The position numbers were made by a program, and so were the translations under genes. This document shows, piece after piece, positions 1 to 5,901 of a DNA stretch of 7,828 nucleotides. The stretch is from Candidatus Martarchaeota archaeon. GTDB taxonomy: Archaea; Micrarchaeota; Micrarchaeia; Micrarchaeales; Micrarchaeaceae. The first letter of the stretch is position 1. Every line of letters starts with the position of its first letter. The stretch lies in the NCBI GenBank assembly GCA_023474155.1, contig JAMCYJ010000020.1:1-7828 (forward strand), written 5' to 3'. Below the pieces are notes generated by a model. It was given only the letters and a program-made list of their open reading frames with translations. It ran no database searches and was not told the DNA's origin.

Positions 1-365
1 ATTGCGCCTTTTGCAGCTGCGAAGACGACAGAGTTCTTTGTCGGCCTGTATAAGCCTATATCGAGTATTATATCCTGTTCTATCTTGCCTTCTGCCTTTT
101 TTGCCTTGGCCTGCTTTGCGATATACATGCCTGTAAGATATGCGGTCGGCGCATTGGCTTTCGGATTCCAGCCCATTGTGGATAGCTTTGATGAGTCTGC
201 GCCCGCTACTATTTTGTCGGCGCCTTTCGCGTATTCGACTATCTGTATGGTTATGCCTGTGTTGCTTTTCCTGACGACAAGCCTTGGCAGGCCGGATTTC
301 AGGAGCTTTACGCGCTTTCTATAGTTCGTCACTCCTTGCCTTCTCCTTTTTTTGATCTCTATCAT
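1..365 (-). CDS. rpl18: Large ribosomal subunit protein L18 (uL18), N-terminal part, cut by window edge
   Basis: I translated this open frame from the minus strand; it runs off the left end without a stop, leaving 121 residues. The start reads MIEIKKRRRQGVTNYRKRV, followed by LPRLVVRKSN, ITIQIVEYAKGADKIVAGADS and TAYLTGMYIAKQAK, the pattern of the archaeal L18 (eukaryotic L5-like) family that binds 5S rRNA in the central protuberance of the 50S subunit. The family is usually about 170-200 residues, so roughly a third is missing beyond the edge. ATG at 365 is chosen because an in-frame TAA lies ten codons upstream and no other start codon occurs between. It follows L19e after 36 bp, the standard archaeal order, and S5 would be expected next outside the window. 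Confidence 0.93.
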   Translation of the reverse strand, partial: MIEIKKRRRQGVTNYRKRVKLLKSGLPRLVVRKSNTGITIQIVEYAKGADKIVAGADSSKLSTMGWNPKANAPTAYLTGMYIAKQAKAKKAEGKIEQDIILDIGLYRPTKNSVVFAAAKGA

Positions 366-401
366 AAAATCTTTTTTTGCAAAATATACTTTTTATGTTG
401 T

Positions 402-890
402 TTACCTTCTTTTCGTATCCATGTGCTTCAATTCGCCGAACTTTTCCTCGCTGATCGGCACGCCCTTGCTTTTTATGTGGTTGAGCAGCGATGCCTTTGT
501 CTGGAAAACATTCCCTTTCACGAGCTTGTTGAACGCCTTGAATAAATCGTTGTCTATAATGCTGCTCTGCTTCAGTTCATGCAGTATCAGTCTTTGGCCG
601 CGGATCCTTTTCTTGTAGTCCACGAACCCCCTGGCCTTTTTAGTGCCTTTCTTTTTTCCAGGCCCTCTTGCCCTTCCTTCCTGTCTTTTCCTTTTTAGAA
701 CCTTTGAATGGAAGCTGATGTTGCGTAGGTCTTTCTTGACTATCACGTCGCCGTCTTTTATCAGCTTCTTGACGTCATCGCGCGTAAGCGCATTCTTTAT
801 ATTTTCCATTGAGGTCGGTTTCAACGCTATTTTGTTCAGCCCTTTGTTTGACACCTGCGCCGCGATCCTCCTTACAAGTTTGTTCGACAT
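402..890 (-). CDS. rpl19e: Large ribosomal subunit protein L19e (eL19)
   Basis: A 162-residue basic protein. The N-terminal globular part has the family signatures KLVRRIAAQV (4-13) and ALTRDDVKKLIKDG (34-47). The very basic RARGPGKKKGTKKARG segment (73-88) matches the RNA-penetrating motif of archaeal and eukaryotic L19e. The rest is the long helical tail that contacts 23S rRNA and helps form an intersubunit bridge. Length is normal for archaea or slightly long. The start ATG lies 5 bp after the L32e stop, so the two are almost certainly co-translated. L19e has no bacterial counterpart in this operon, which supports archaeal origin. Confidence 0.96.
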   Translation of the reverse strand: MSNKLVRRIAAQVSNKGLNKIALKPTSMENIKNALTRDDVKKLIKDGDVIVKKDLRNISFHSKVLKRKRQEGRARGPGKKKGTKKARGFVDYKKRIRGQRLILHELKQSSIIDNDLFKAFNKLVKGNVFQTKASLLNHIKSKGVPISEEKFGELKHMDTKRR

Positions 891-895
891 TTATT

Positions 896-1378
896 TCACT
901 TTTGTTTTTTCGCCCCAGGTTGGCTTCGATTTGCACTTGCATCTGCGCCGCCCGCTACTGCTTTCCTGCCTGCGAATTTGCCAATGAGATCCTGATTAAG
1001 GCCTTTGTTTGCTATTTTCACATCGCTTTTATTTGCGAGTTCGAGCATTTCCTGCCTCTTTTTCGTGCCTATGCTGTGGTTTATTATTAACAGGAACTTC
1101 TTTCTGTCTGCGTCGGTCTTCATTTCGCCGATCCTCTGTCTGAGTTCTGGCATACTGCTTACAAGCACTGGTTTCCTGCCGTTTGCCCTAAGCCCCTTTA
1201 CCTCTTTTCTGTTTCCGTATCCTATCACAGGCTCGGCGCCCATGAAGTTCTTCTTTACTCTTTTTTTGTTGTCTATCCCTCTTTGCTTCCTCCATCTGGG
1301 CTTTACCCGTTTTCTTTTCTTTGTGCCGTAGTTCGGCACATTGAATGTAGGGTGATCTCTTTTTTTGATTTCCGCCAT
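896..1378 (-). CDS. rpl32e: Large ribosomal subunit protein L32e (eL32)
   Basis: From ATG at 1378 the product is 160 residues beginning MAEIKKRDHPTF. The hallmark RVKPRWRKQRGIDNKKR (24-40) and IGYGNRKEVKGL (52-63) are both present, as in archaeal/eukaryotic L32e, a 50S protein contacting 23S rRNA. An in-frame ATG three codons upstream (1387) is possible, but MAEIKK is the more family-like start. The residues after about 125 form a low-complexity Gly/Ala/Lys/Gln tail ending in GAKKQK, beyond the conserved core. It lies between L6 and L19e as expected. The 45-55-bp gap to L6 is larger than most in the operon and carries a small repeat listed separately. Confidence 0.96.
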   Translation of the reverse strand: MAEIKKRDHPTFNVPNYGTKKRKRVKPRWRKQRGIDNKKRVKKNFMGAEPVIGYGNRKEVKGLRANGRKPVLVSSMPELRQRIGEMKTDADRKKFLLIINHSIGTKKRQEMLELANKSDVKIANKGLNQDLIGKFAGRKAVAGGADASANRSQPGAKKQK

Positions 1379-1430
1379 GCTGATCATTTGAATAAGTATT
1401 TAATCCTTTAATTTATCATGCTGATTATTT
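1376..1430. repeat. 14-bp near-perfect direct repeat in the L6-L32e gap
   Basis: The sequences at 1376-1389 and 1417-1430 match at 13 of 14 positions (catgctgatNattt on the plus strand). On the coding strand each ends in ATCAGCATG. The downstream copy supplies the L32e start codon; the upstream copy supplies an ATG followed after two codons by a stop (Met-Ile-Asn). It could be a decoy or relic start site formed by duplication. The match is short and may be chance. Confidence 0.35.
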
Positions 1431-1433
1431 CGG

Positions 1434-1964
1434 TTATTTCTCCTCTTTGGAATAATACACGCCGTCCTGGAAAACCCTGCTGTCTTTATGCCTTATCTTG
1501 CATATTTTTCTTATGTTCGCAGCGGTCTGGGTGACATTGTCATTGTTTGTTCCGTATATCCTTACTTTTTGCCCGCTTGCCTCGACTTTTGTGTTGCCGA
1601 TTATCCTTGTCGACCTCTTCGCCCTTTCCCCTATCATGTTCTTTATGTAGAATATGCCGTCCGCAACCTCTATTGTTATTGGAAAGTGCGCAAAGACGAT
1701 CTGCATGTCTATCTCGAAGTACTTGCCGACCCCTTCCATGTCGTTGGACAACTCGCCGGCCATTGTCTGTTCTATCTTCATTGCCTTTTTCTGCATTTTC
1801 TTAATGTCCTTTTTCGATTCTATGACAAATCTGCCGCCGTCTATCCTGACATCGATTAGGGTGTCATTGAATTTTCGGGTGTTCGTGCCGAGCTTTCCAG
1901 TAACCTTTATCTCGTTGCCCGATACCTCGGCCGTTGCATCCTGATTAATTTCCAATGAAATCAT
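1434..1964 (-). CDS. rpl6: Large ribosomal subunit protein L6 (uL6)
   Basis: A 176-residue protein with the two tandem alpha/beta domains of L6. The first begins EVSGNEIKVTGKLG and continues through IDVRIDGGRFVIESKK. The second includes YFEIDMQIVFAHFPITIEV, IKNMIGER and the closing TKVEASGQKVRIYGTN with an IRKICKIRHKD helix, as in archaeal L6. It binds 23S rRNA near the sarcin-ricin loop and the GTPase-associated centre. Length is typical (about 175-185). The start ATG at 1964 has AAAGGATA just upstream as a Shine-Dalgarno-like site. A 74-bp AT-rich gap separates it from S8, one of the longest inside the operon, so an internal promoter is possible but not shown. Confidence 0.96.
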   Translation of the reverse strand: MISLEINQDATAEVSGNEIKVTGKLGTNTRKFNDTLIDVRIDGGRFVIESKKDIKKMQKKAMKIEQTMAGELSNDMEGVGKYFEIDMQIVFAHFPITIEVADGIFYIKNMIGERAKRSTRIIGNTKVEASGQKVRIYGTNNDNVTQTAANIRKICKIRHKDSRVFQDGVYYSKEEK

Positions 1965-2038
1965 GAATATCCTTTGCTTCGTTAAATTTATTAGTATCTA
2001 ATTTTTATCGGTATTTAGCGCAATTTAAAATCAAATGG

Positions 2039-2422
2039 TTAATATACATACAATATCAGCCTTCCGCCTATATTGCTTTCTCTCGCTTCCTTGTTCGTAA
2101 GCAGGCCTTTTGGAGTCGATACGACAAGCATTCCAAAATCCTTGCTAGGTATATACCTCGCCTCGTATTTCTGGAAATTGTCCTTCGATATCGCGTACCT
2201 TGGCTTTATCACGCCGATTGCGTTTATCTTGTTTGCGAGCTGTATCCTCAGCTGCTTGGCAGGCCCTTCCTGAAACTCCTCAAAGCCCTTTATATATCCG
2301 TTTTTTTTCATAATTTCCAAAATGGCCTTCGTAAGCTTTGTCGAGTACACAGTACACTCCCTTCTGCCGATTCTCTCGTTCGTCTTTATCTTGTTTATTG
2401 AGTCTGCTAATCTGTCTACCAT
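2039..2422 (-). CDS. rps8: Small ribosomal subunit protein S8 (uS8)
   Basis: A 127-residue protein starting MVDRLADSINKIKTNERIGRR, the N-terminal pattern of archaeal S8. The middle contains GYIKGFEEFQE and INAIGVIKPRYAISK, and the C-terminus is FGMLVVSTPKGLLTNKEAR followed by GGRLILYVY (119-127), the conserved aromatic ending. S8 binds helix 21 of 16S rRNA and is a primary assembly protein of the 30S platform. The start lies 6 bp after the S14 stop, implying translational coupling. Length is typical for archaea (about 130). Confidence 0.96.
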   Translation of the reverse strand: MVDRLADSINKIKTNERIGRRECTVYSTKLTKAILEIMKKNGYIKGFEEFQEGPAKQLRIQLANKINAIGVIKPRYAISKDNFQKYEARYIPSKDFGMLVVSTPKGLLTNKEARESNIGGRLILYVY

Positions 2423-2428
2423 AAGTAT

Positions 2429-2593
2429 TCAACCATATTTGTTAAAGCCTATTTTTTCAGCCGTTTCCCTGAAGCATCTCCTGCATATATAGAGGCGGTG
2501 GGATCTTATCACTCCCCTGCTCGTGCCGCATATCCTGCATTTCCTTAATCCTTTTCCCTTGAACTTCAAGTCGTTGTTCGCATTCATGCTCAT
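2429..2593 (-). CDS. rps14: Small ribosomal subunit protein S14, zinc-binding short form (uS14)
   Basis: A short gene I translated by hand: 54 residues, MSMNANNDLK... ending EKIGFNKYG. It carries a zinc ribbon with Cys19-x2-Cys22 and Cys37-x2-Cys40, and the flanking sequences GTSRGVIRSHRLYICRRCFRE are those of archaeal S14. It sits in the head of the 30S subunit. Its first ATG overlaps the L5 stop (ATGA), which gives tight translational coupling; a second ATG two codons later (2587) is equally plausible. The stop is 6 bp before S8. The order L5-S14-S8 is conserved across archaea and bacteria. Confidence 0.96.
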   Translation of the reverse strand: MSMNANNDLKFKGKGLRKCRICGTSRGVIRSHRLYICRRCFRETAEKIGFNKYG

Positions 2594-3132
2594 TCAGCCG
2601 TTTTAACATTAAATTCTTTTTTCAGGTAATTCTCTATTTCTTCCCTTGATATTATGCCGTGCGCCTTTGATATTTTGCTGTTTTTTATTTTCCTTATCTT
2701 GACTCTCTGCCCCTTTCTCTTGAACGCGATATTCACATGCATGCCCATCATTCCTATTTTTGGGTTGTATTTTACGTTCGGAATGTCTATATACTCCTTT
2801 ATTCCAAAGCTCATGCTGTTGGGCGTGATGCTTGCAGGGTTTATGGTATAGTTCACGGAATCGAAAAGCCTTTTGAGCAGCAGCGGCGCTTCGCTTTTCC
2901 TTACTGTCACAAATGCCCCTATCTTTTGCCCCTTTGATATCTTGAACGACGGGTTCCTTGTCTTTGAAAGGCTGTTAGTCGGCTTCCTGCCTGTGATTAT
3001 TTCAAGCAGGCTCTTTGCATTCGCCTGGGCGTCTTCGTTGCTTCCCGTGCCGATATTGATCACGACTTTGTCGATCATGATGTCCTGCATCGGGTTTTTT
3101 TGATTTTGATTCGAATCAGTGCTTTTCTGCAT
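2590..3132 (-). CDS. rpl5: Large ribosomal subunit protein L5 (uL5)
   Basis: A 180-residue protein. After a polar Asn/Gln/Ser-rich lead of about 12 residues comes NPMQDIMIDKVVINIG (13-28), the usual archaeal L5 beginning. The conserved KIGAFVTVRKSEA (70-82), SFGIKEYIDIP (108-118) and IGMMGM (126-131) motifs follow. L5 binds 5S rRNA and contacts the P-site tRNA region in the central protuberance. ATG at 3132 is favoured because AGAGGA followed by a run of five T lies directly upstream. The NPMQD methionine at residue 15 is a weaker alternative. It begins 9 bp after the S4e stop and its stop overlaps the S14 start. Confidence 0.97.
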   Translation of the reverse strand: MQKSTDSNQNQKNPMQDIMIDKVVINIGTGSNEDAQANAKSLLEIITGRKPTNSLSKTRNPSFKISKGQKIGAFVTVRKSEAPLLLKRLFDSVNYTINPASITPNSMSFGIKEYIDIPNVKYNPKIGMMGMHVNIAFKRKGQRVKIRKIKNSKISKAHGIISREEIENYLKKEFNVKTAE

Positions 3133-3141
3133 AAAAATCCT

Positions 3142-3822
3142 CTACTCTATGACTATAATGTTTCTCAATGACGTTTCAAATGTTTCGTCGCCTTTCCTTA
3201 CTATTATCTGTTTTTTGTCGTGTAATTCCTTAATGCTGTCTATTTCGCCGGCGTTTCCGACATGGACCCCGTTCATGACAAAGCACTTTGCGCCTTTTTT
3301 CAGCGGGAGCAGCCTATTTATTTTCTTGTCGCTGCCGATAACGACAGAATCATTTACTTTTATGTCTTTCGTGCCTTTTATATTTGTCCCGTCATGAAGG
3401 CCTATCATCAGTGCGTCTTTCTTTATTTTATATTTTTTGATTACCTTGCATATTCTTGATGATGCCGCGTTCTTTTCGACTTCATCGAATGCGAAATGCG
3501 CCTTCCTGTCTATAGATATTCTGTAGTTTTTTCCAAGTTTGTCAATGCTTACGATGTCGTTCAGCCCTATCGGAAACTTGAAATCCTCTATCTGCTTCCC
3601 GTTAACCTTTACAAGTCCCTGCTTTATTATCTTTGTCGCTTCTGGCCTGTTGGCTCCGAGCGCGAGCTTTTCTCTTATGAATAGCAAAAGCGGAATATTG
3701 CTTTTCTTGTCAAATCTCCCTGCCCTTGACTTTGTCGTATACTTGTCATGCTTCTTTGATATTGCATAGTAATTTGAGGAGTATAATGATTTCAAATGCC
3801 TTTTGTTTCCTTTTCTTGCCAT
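3142..3822 (-). CDS. rps4e: Small ribosomal subunit protein S4e (eS4)
   Basis: The protein from ATG at 3822 is 226 residues and begins MARKGNKRHLKSL, the family N-terminus. A start three codons upstream at 3831 is open, but the GATGG plus T-run upstream of 3822 looks like the initiation signal. An S4-type RNA-binding domain spans about 44-100 (IPLLLFIREKL, KIIKQGLVKVNGK). A central domain (YKIKKDALMIGLHDGTNI) follows, then a KOW-like C-terminal segment near 178-205 (FVMNGVHVGNAGEID). It is an archaeal/eukaryotic 30S protein with no bacterial orthologue in this operon. The YYAISKKHDKY stretch after residue 18 differs from the LAAPKSW-type sequence common in the family, so this copy is somewhat divergent. 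Confidence 0.96.
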   Translation of the reverse strand: MARKGNKRHLKSLYSSNYYAISKKHDKYTTKSRAGRFDKKSNIPLLLFIREKLALGANRPEATKIIKQGLVKVNGKQIEDFKFPIGLNDIVSIDKLGKNYRISIDRKAHFAFDEVEKNAASSRICKVIKKYKIKKDALMIGLHDGTNIKGTKDIKVNDSVVIGSDKKINRLLPLKKGAKCFVMNGVHVGNAGEIDSIKELHDKKQIIVRKGDETFETSLRNIIVIE

Positions 3823-3834
3823 AAAAACCATCTG
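3822..3834 (-). promoter_or_regulatory. Initiation site deciding the S4e start (GATGG + T-run + ATG)
   Basis: GATGG followed by five T sits immediately before the ATG at 3822. The same layout, a G-rich tetramer or pentamer then four or five T, precedes L5 (AGAGGATTTTT) and both small genes near 6.2-6.6 kb (GTGGTTTT). This supports 3822 rather than 3831 as the S4e start. Pairing to the archaeal 16S tail (ACCUCC) is only partial for GATGG and GTGG. Confidence 0.45.
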
Positions 3835-3861
3835 TTAAATATTAATTAATTATTGATTATT

Positions 3862-4332
3862 TTATTCTTTTGCAGCCTCTGTGCTTTTTTCAGGCGCAAC
3901 CGCTGCTGTAGTCGCGTCGGCTGATTTTGCGGCATTCGCTTTTTTTGTTTCCGCTTCGAGCACTGCCTTGCTTACATTCAGTTTGGCAACTCTAAGCTTA
4001 TCGCCAAGGTTCAGGTCTGTTATGTATACGTTGCTGACATTTATAGGGATGTTGCTTTCCTTCCCCTTTGCATTTTTCCTTGTTGCCGAGTCGATGAATA
4101 CTTTAACCCTTTTCAGGTCGACCTTGACTACCTTTCCTGTCGCGCCCTTTTTTACCCCTTTAATTACTTTTACAGTATCCCCCTTTGAAATCTGCACTGA
4201 TCTTTTTTTGATTTTCAGTTTTTCCCTTAGCTGTTTGTCTACATGGGCGTGCACAAAATGCTGTCTTTCATGAAGCGGTGCCGTAAACCTGAACTTCCTC
4301 TGCTTTCTCGGTTTGCTTGACTGTATCATCAT
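3862..4332 (-). CDS. rpl24: Large ribosomal subunit protein L24 (uL24) with Ala-rich tail
   Basis: A 156-residue protein. Residues 5-50 contain SSKPRKQRKFRF, APLHERQHFVHAH and LREKLKIKKRSVQI, the archaeal/eukaryotic L24 N-terminal pattern. A KOW motif follows (about 48-72, ISKGDTVKVIKGVKKGATGK). L24 is an early 23S rRNA-binding assembly initiator near the exit tunnel. The start overlaps the L14 stop (ATGA type), with GTGAT inside the end of L14 acting as a plausible Shine-Dalgarno. Residues after about 126 form an Ala/Lys/Glu/Thr-rich low-complexity tail (SADATTAAVAPEKSTEAAKE) beyond the conserved core, so the protein is longer than the usual 115-130. Confidence 0.96.
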   Translation of the reverse strand: MMIQSSKPRKQRKFRFTAPLHERQHFVHAHVDKQLREKLKIKKRSVQISKGDTVKVIKGVKKGATGKVVKVDLKRVKVFIDSATRKNAKGKESNIPINVSNVYITDLNLGDKLRVAKLNVSKAVLEAETKKANAAKSADATTAAVAPEKSTEAAKE

Positions 4333-4727
4333 ATCACTCTTGATGCTAGGCCTGCCAGCTTTATGTTTCTTTCGACGACTTCCCTTGCCATTGCGCCCTT
4401 TACTTCTGTCCCTATCGGAAGGTCTGTATCTGAAATAAGTATTGCTGCATTGTCCTCAAATTTCACTCTTTTTCCGTTCGCCCTTCTTATAGGCTGTTTT
4501 TGCCTGATTATGATTGCCCTGACTATTTTTTTGACGTTTTTCTGGTCTCCGGTCTTTACGCTTGCCATTATTATGTTGCCTATGCCCGCCGTGACGAGCT
4601 TTCCTCTTTTTCCTGATTTTCCTATTCTTCCTATCATCATCAGCGTTTTTGCTCCGCTATTGTCTGCGCATGTCAGCACAGAGCCTATCGTGACAGCCTT
4701 TGAAATGTGTGTTGATAATCCTTTCAT
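4329..4727 (-). CDS. rpl14: Large ribosomal subunit protein L14 (uL14)
   Basis: From ATG at 4727 the product is 132 residues, the normal length. The open frame continues three codons to a GTG at 4736, but a strong AGGTG Shine-Dalgarno lies six bases before the 4727 ATG and overlaps that GTG, so 4727 is chosen. Signatures are LTCADNSGAKTLMMI (18-32), RRANGKRVKFEDNAAILI (81-98) and GTEVKGAMAREV (107-118). L14 is a small beta-barrel on the 50S face that makes bridges to 16S rRNA and binds the anti-association factor aIF6. It lies directly after S17 and its stop overlaps the L24 start. Confidence 0.97.
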   Translation of the reverse strand: MKGLSTHISKAVTIGSVLTCADNSGAKTLMMIGRIGKSGKRGKLVTAGIGNIIMASVKTGDQKNVKKIVRAIIIRQKQPIRRANGKRVKFEDNAAILISDTDLPIGTEVKGAMAREVVERNIKLAGLASRVI

Positions 4728-4733
4728 CGAGGG

Positions 4734-4739
4734 CACCTT
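4734..4739 (-). promoter_or_regulatory. Shine-Dalgarno of L14 (AAGGTG)
   Basis: AAGGTG overlaps the end of S17 and lies six bases before the ATG at 4727. It is complementary to the conserved archaeal 16S 3' tail (CACCUCCU). It fixes the L14 start and shows that S17 and L14 are read from one message. Confidence 0.7.
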
Positions 4740-5035
4740 TAGTTTTCAGCCTTGTTAAGTATTTCAGTGACAACAAATGATTTGGTCTTGCTCAGCCTTC
4801 TCGTATTGGCTATAATTACTTCGTCTCCTGCCTTTGCATTTATGCATTTCGGATTATATGCGTGCAGTCTCGACGTGTTTCTCAGAGACCTTTCATATTT
4901 CGGCAGGAATGTGGAGTATTCCCTTTCTACTACGACTGTCTTCTCCGCATTGCCCTTAATGACAATGCCTTTAAGCTTAAGGTTGTGGACTTTCAAATTG
5001 CCGTGTATCGGGCATTTAGGGTCTTTGCATTCCAT
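4739..5035 (-). CDS. rps17: Small ribosomal subunit protein S17 (uS17)
   Basis: From ATG at 5035 the protein is 98 residues, beginning MECKDPKCPIHGNLKV, with the Cys3/Cys8-Pro-x-His-Gly cluster typical of archaeal S17. KTVVVEREY (32-40), HAYNPKCINAKAGD (58-71) and RRLSKTKSFVV (79-89) are diagnostic. It is a primary binder of the 5' domain of 16S rRNA. A TTG five codons upstream (5050) keeps the frame open, but the ATG is preceded by an ATGATTTT context like those of other genes here. A 82-bp gap containing an AT-rich stretch separates it from rnp1. Confidence 0.96.
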   Translation of the reverse strand: MECKDPKCPIHGNLKVHNLKLKGIVIKGNAEKTVVVEREYSTFLPKYERSLRNTSRLHAYNPKCINAKAGDEVIIANTRRLSKTKSFVVTEILNKAEN

Positions 5036-5117
5036 AAAATCATTCTGCAAGAAAAATATTGCTATTTAGAATTTTGCACTCTATATCTTTAGCACATAAT
5101 TATTTATTTTTTGTTTT

Positions 5118-5408
5118 TTATCTGTGTTGATCTGCATGCATGCCCATGCATTTCTCGATTCTCTCATACGGCCTGTGGTTTATGTCCTTTCCATTTACGA
5201 TGAAGGATTTTCCCCCCGCTGTAAATTCGAACACAGAAACGCTTTTTACTATCCTGCGGATTCCAGCCTTTGTTTCAACGATCAATAAGTTTTTGGTTTC
5301 GTCTACTACATTGCCTTCGATTCCTGACTGGCAGGTGTCAAAGCTGTTAATTACTTTTACATGAAGATTTATAAATTCATGCAATAGTATATTTTTATTA
5401 TTATACAT
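5118..5408 (-). CDS. rnp1: Ribonuclease P protein component 1 (Rnp1 / Rpp29 / POP4)
   Basis: A 96-residue protein with the Sm-like beta-barrel signatures of archaeal Rpp29: LLHEFINLHVKV (8-19, usually HELIGL), SGIEGNVVDETKNLLIVET (28-46), a short EFTAGGKSF strand (61-69) and VNGKDINHRPYERI (71-84). The family binds RNase P RNA, with Rpp21 as partner, and aids pre-tRNA 5'-end cleavage. Its place between L29 and S17 is the archaeal norm, but here nothing of L29 or S3 lies upstream, so it is the first gene of the cluster. AAAGG occurs upstream of the ATG. Length is normal (about 90-130). The identification is sure at family level; the operon break upstream is the odd point. Confidence 0.93.
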   Translation of the reverse strand: MYNNKNILLHEFINLHVKVINSFDTCQSGIEGNVVDETKNLLIVETKAGIRRIVKSVSVFEFTAGGKSFIVNGKDINHRPYERIEKCMGMHADQHR

Positions 5409-5484
5409 AAATTTAAACCTTTGTTTTTATTTCCTATCTTTGGCTGCTTGTTTTTAAGACCGTGCAGGATTTGGCAGGCTGTTC

Positions 5485-5504
5485 TAAGTTTGCGTATAAA
5501 CTTA
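5485..5504 (-). promoter_or_regulatory. Candidate rnp1 operon promoter: TATA-like box within a 7-bp inverted repeat
   Basis: On the minus strand AAGTTTATAC includes TTTATA at 5495-5500, preceded by an A-rich stretch. A start about 25 bases downstream would leave a leader of roughly 60 nt before the rnp1 ATG at 5408. The box lies inside a perfect 7-bp dyad (TAAGTTT, 6-nt spacer, AAACTTA), which could be an operator. The assignment rests on motif and position only. Confidence 0.3.
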
Positions 5505-5533
5505 TTTGTCAATAAAACTATGCAATAAAGGAT

Positions 5534-5580
5534 AAAAAAGTTGTGTTTATATGGGCGAGACGCTATCATGCCCATAGCGT
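5534..5580 (-). terminator. Candidate terminator: hairpin then U6 tract
   Basis: For minus-strand transcripts, a 7-bp stem (5550-5556 with 5570-5576, TATGGGC/GCCCATA) is followed after ten bases by TTTTTT (5534-5539). Archaeal termination depends mainly on U-tracts, so this could end transcripts from the two small genes upstream. A competing 7-bp hairpin (5560-5566 with 5574-5580) overlaps the first. Confidence 0.3.
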
Positions 5581-5901
5581 ATCTAATTCCGAGAGGCGGG
5601 GCGCAGGATACTTCAAATAACATATTTGCCGTATATTGCGTATCTTGAATTTCAATGGTTTCTCCATCTTTTTCTTTCACTAAGTTTTTCCCTGATTTCA
5701 GTCCACTCCAGTCCTATCAATATTGATTTTTCTGTTTCGGATATTGCTCAGCAATGATATTTTCAAGCCGTTTTTTGAAGATCCATAATTAGTGTGTAAA
5801 GCATTTGCTTCTATAACGCAACGCCTTTCGGCTTGAAAGTAACATTCGATTTTTGGGAGTTTTCAAGAGAGTTGTGAATTGGCTTTATCATATATACTAC
5901 A

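Larger units (their letters stand above)
5409..5901. other. Gene-poor region upstream of rnp1
   Basis: About 490 bp in which I see no credible protein gene. One minus-strand open frame (5369-5680, GTG start) overlaps the first 40 bp of rnp1 and looks like no known family, so I treat it as chance. The region does hold short palindromes (5716-5727, 5743-5755), a 10-bp inverted repeat (5761-5770 with 5829-5838), two overlapping hairpins at 5550-5580, an A6 tract at 5534-5539 and a TATA-like box inside a dyad at 5485-5504. I found no tRNA T-arm and no RNase P RNA or SRP RNA core motif by eye. The region most likely carries the termination signal of the upstream genes and the promoter and leader of the rnp1-ribosomal operon. 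Confidence 0.6.

Noticed and set aside
643..1331. Plus-strand open frames opposite L19e and L32e
   Set aside because: They are hydrophobic antisense shadows of basic ribosomal proteins with no family resemblance. The same applies to the other plus-strand frames opposite the ribosomal genes and the transposase.
5545..5615. Possible tRNA (5-bp stem with 7-nt loop, GC-rich island)
   Set aside because: The loop lacks U33 on either strand, no GTTC-type T-arm follows and no 7-bp acceptor stem pairs at the right distance.
5369..5680. 103-residue minus-strand open frame (GTG start) overlapping the rnp1 5' end
   Set aside because: It overlaps a well-supported gene by 40 bp, begins at a GTG without a clear ribosome site, has no recognisable family pattern and runs through the hairpin and promoter-like elements. 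Probably chance, though I cannot exclude a lineage-specific gene.
5653..5745. Short minus-strand open stretch reading SILIGLEWTEIREKLSERKRW
   Set aside because: Only about 30 codons, no start codon and stops on both sides; too little to call a gene remnant.
5409..5900. Possible RNase P RNA or SRP RNA gene next to rnp1
   Set aside because: I looked for the conserved GAGGAAAGTC and ACAGAAA type motifs of RNase P RNA and for the SRP helix 8 core, and found none on either strand. A covariance model search would be decisive.
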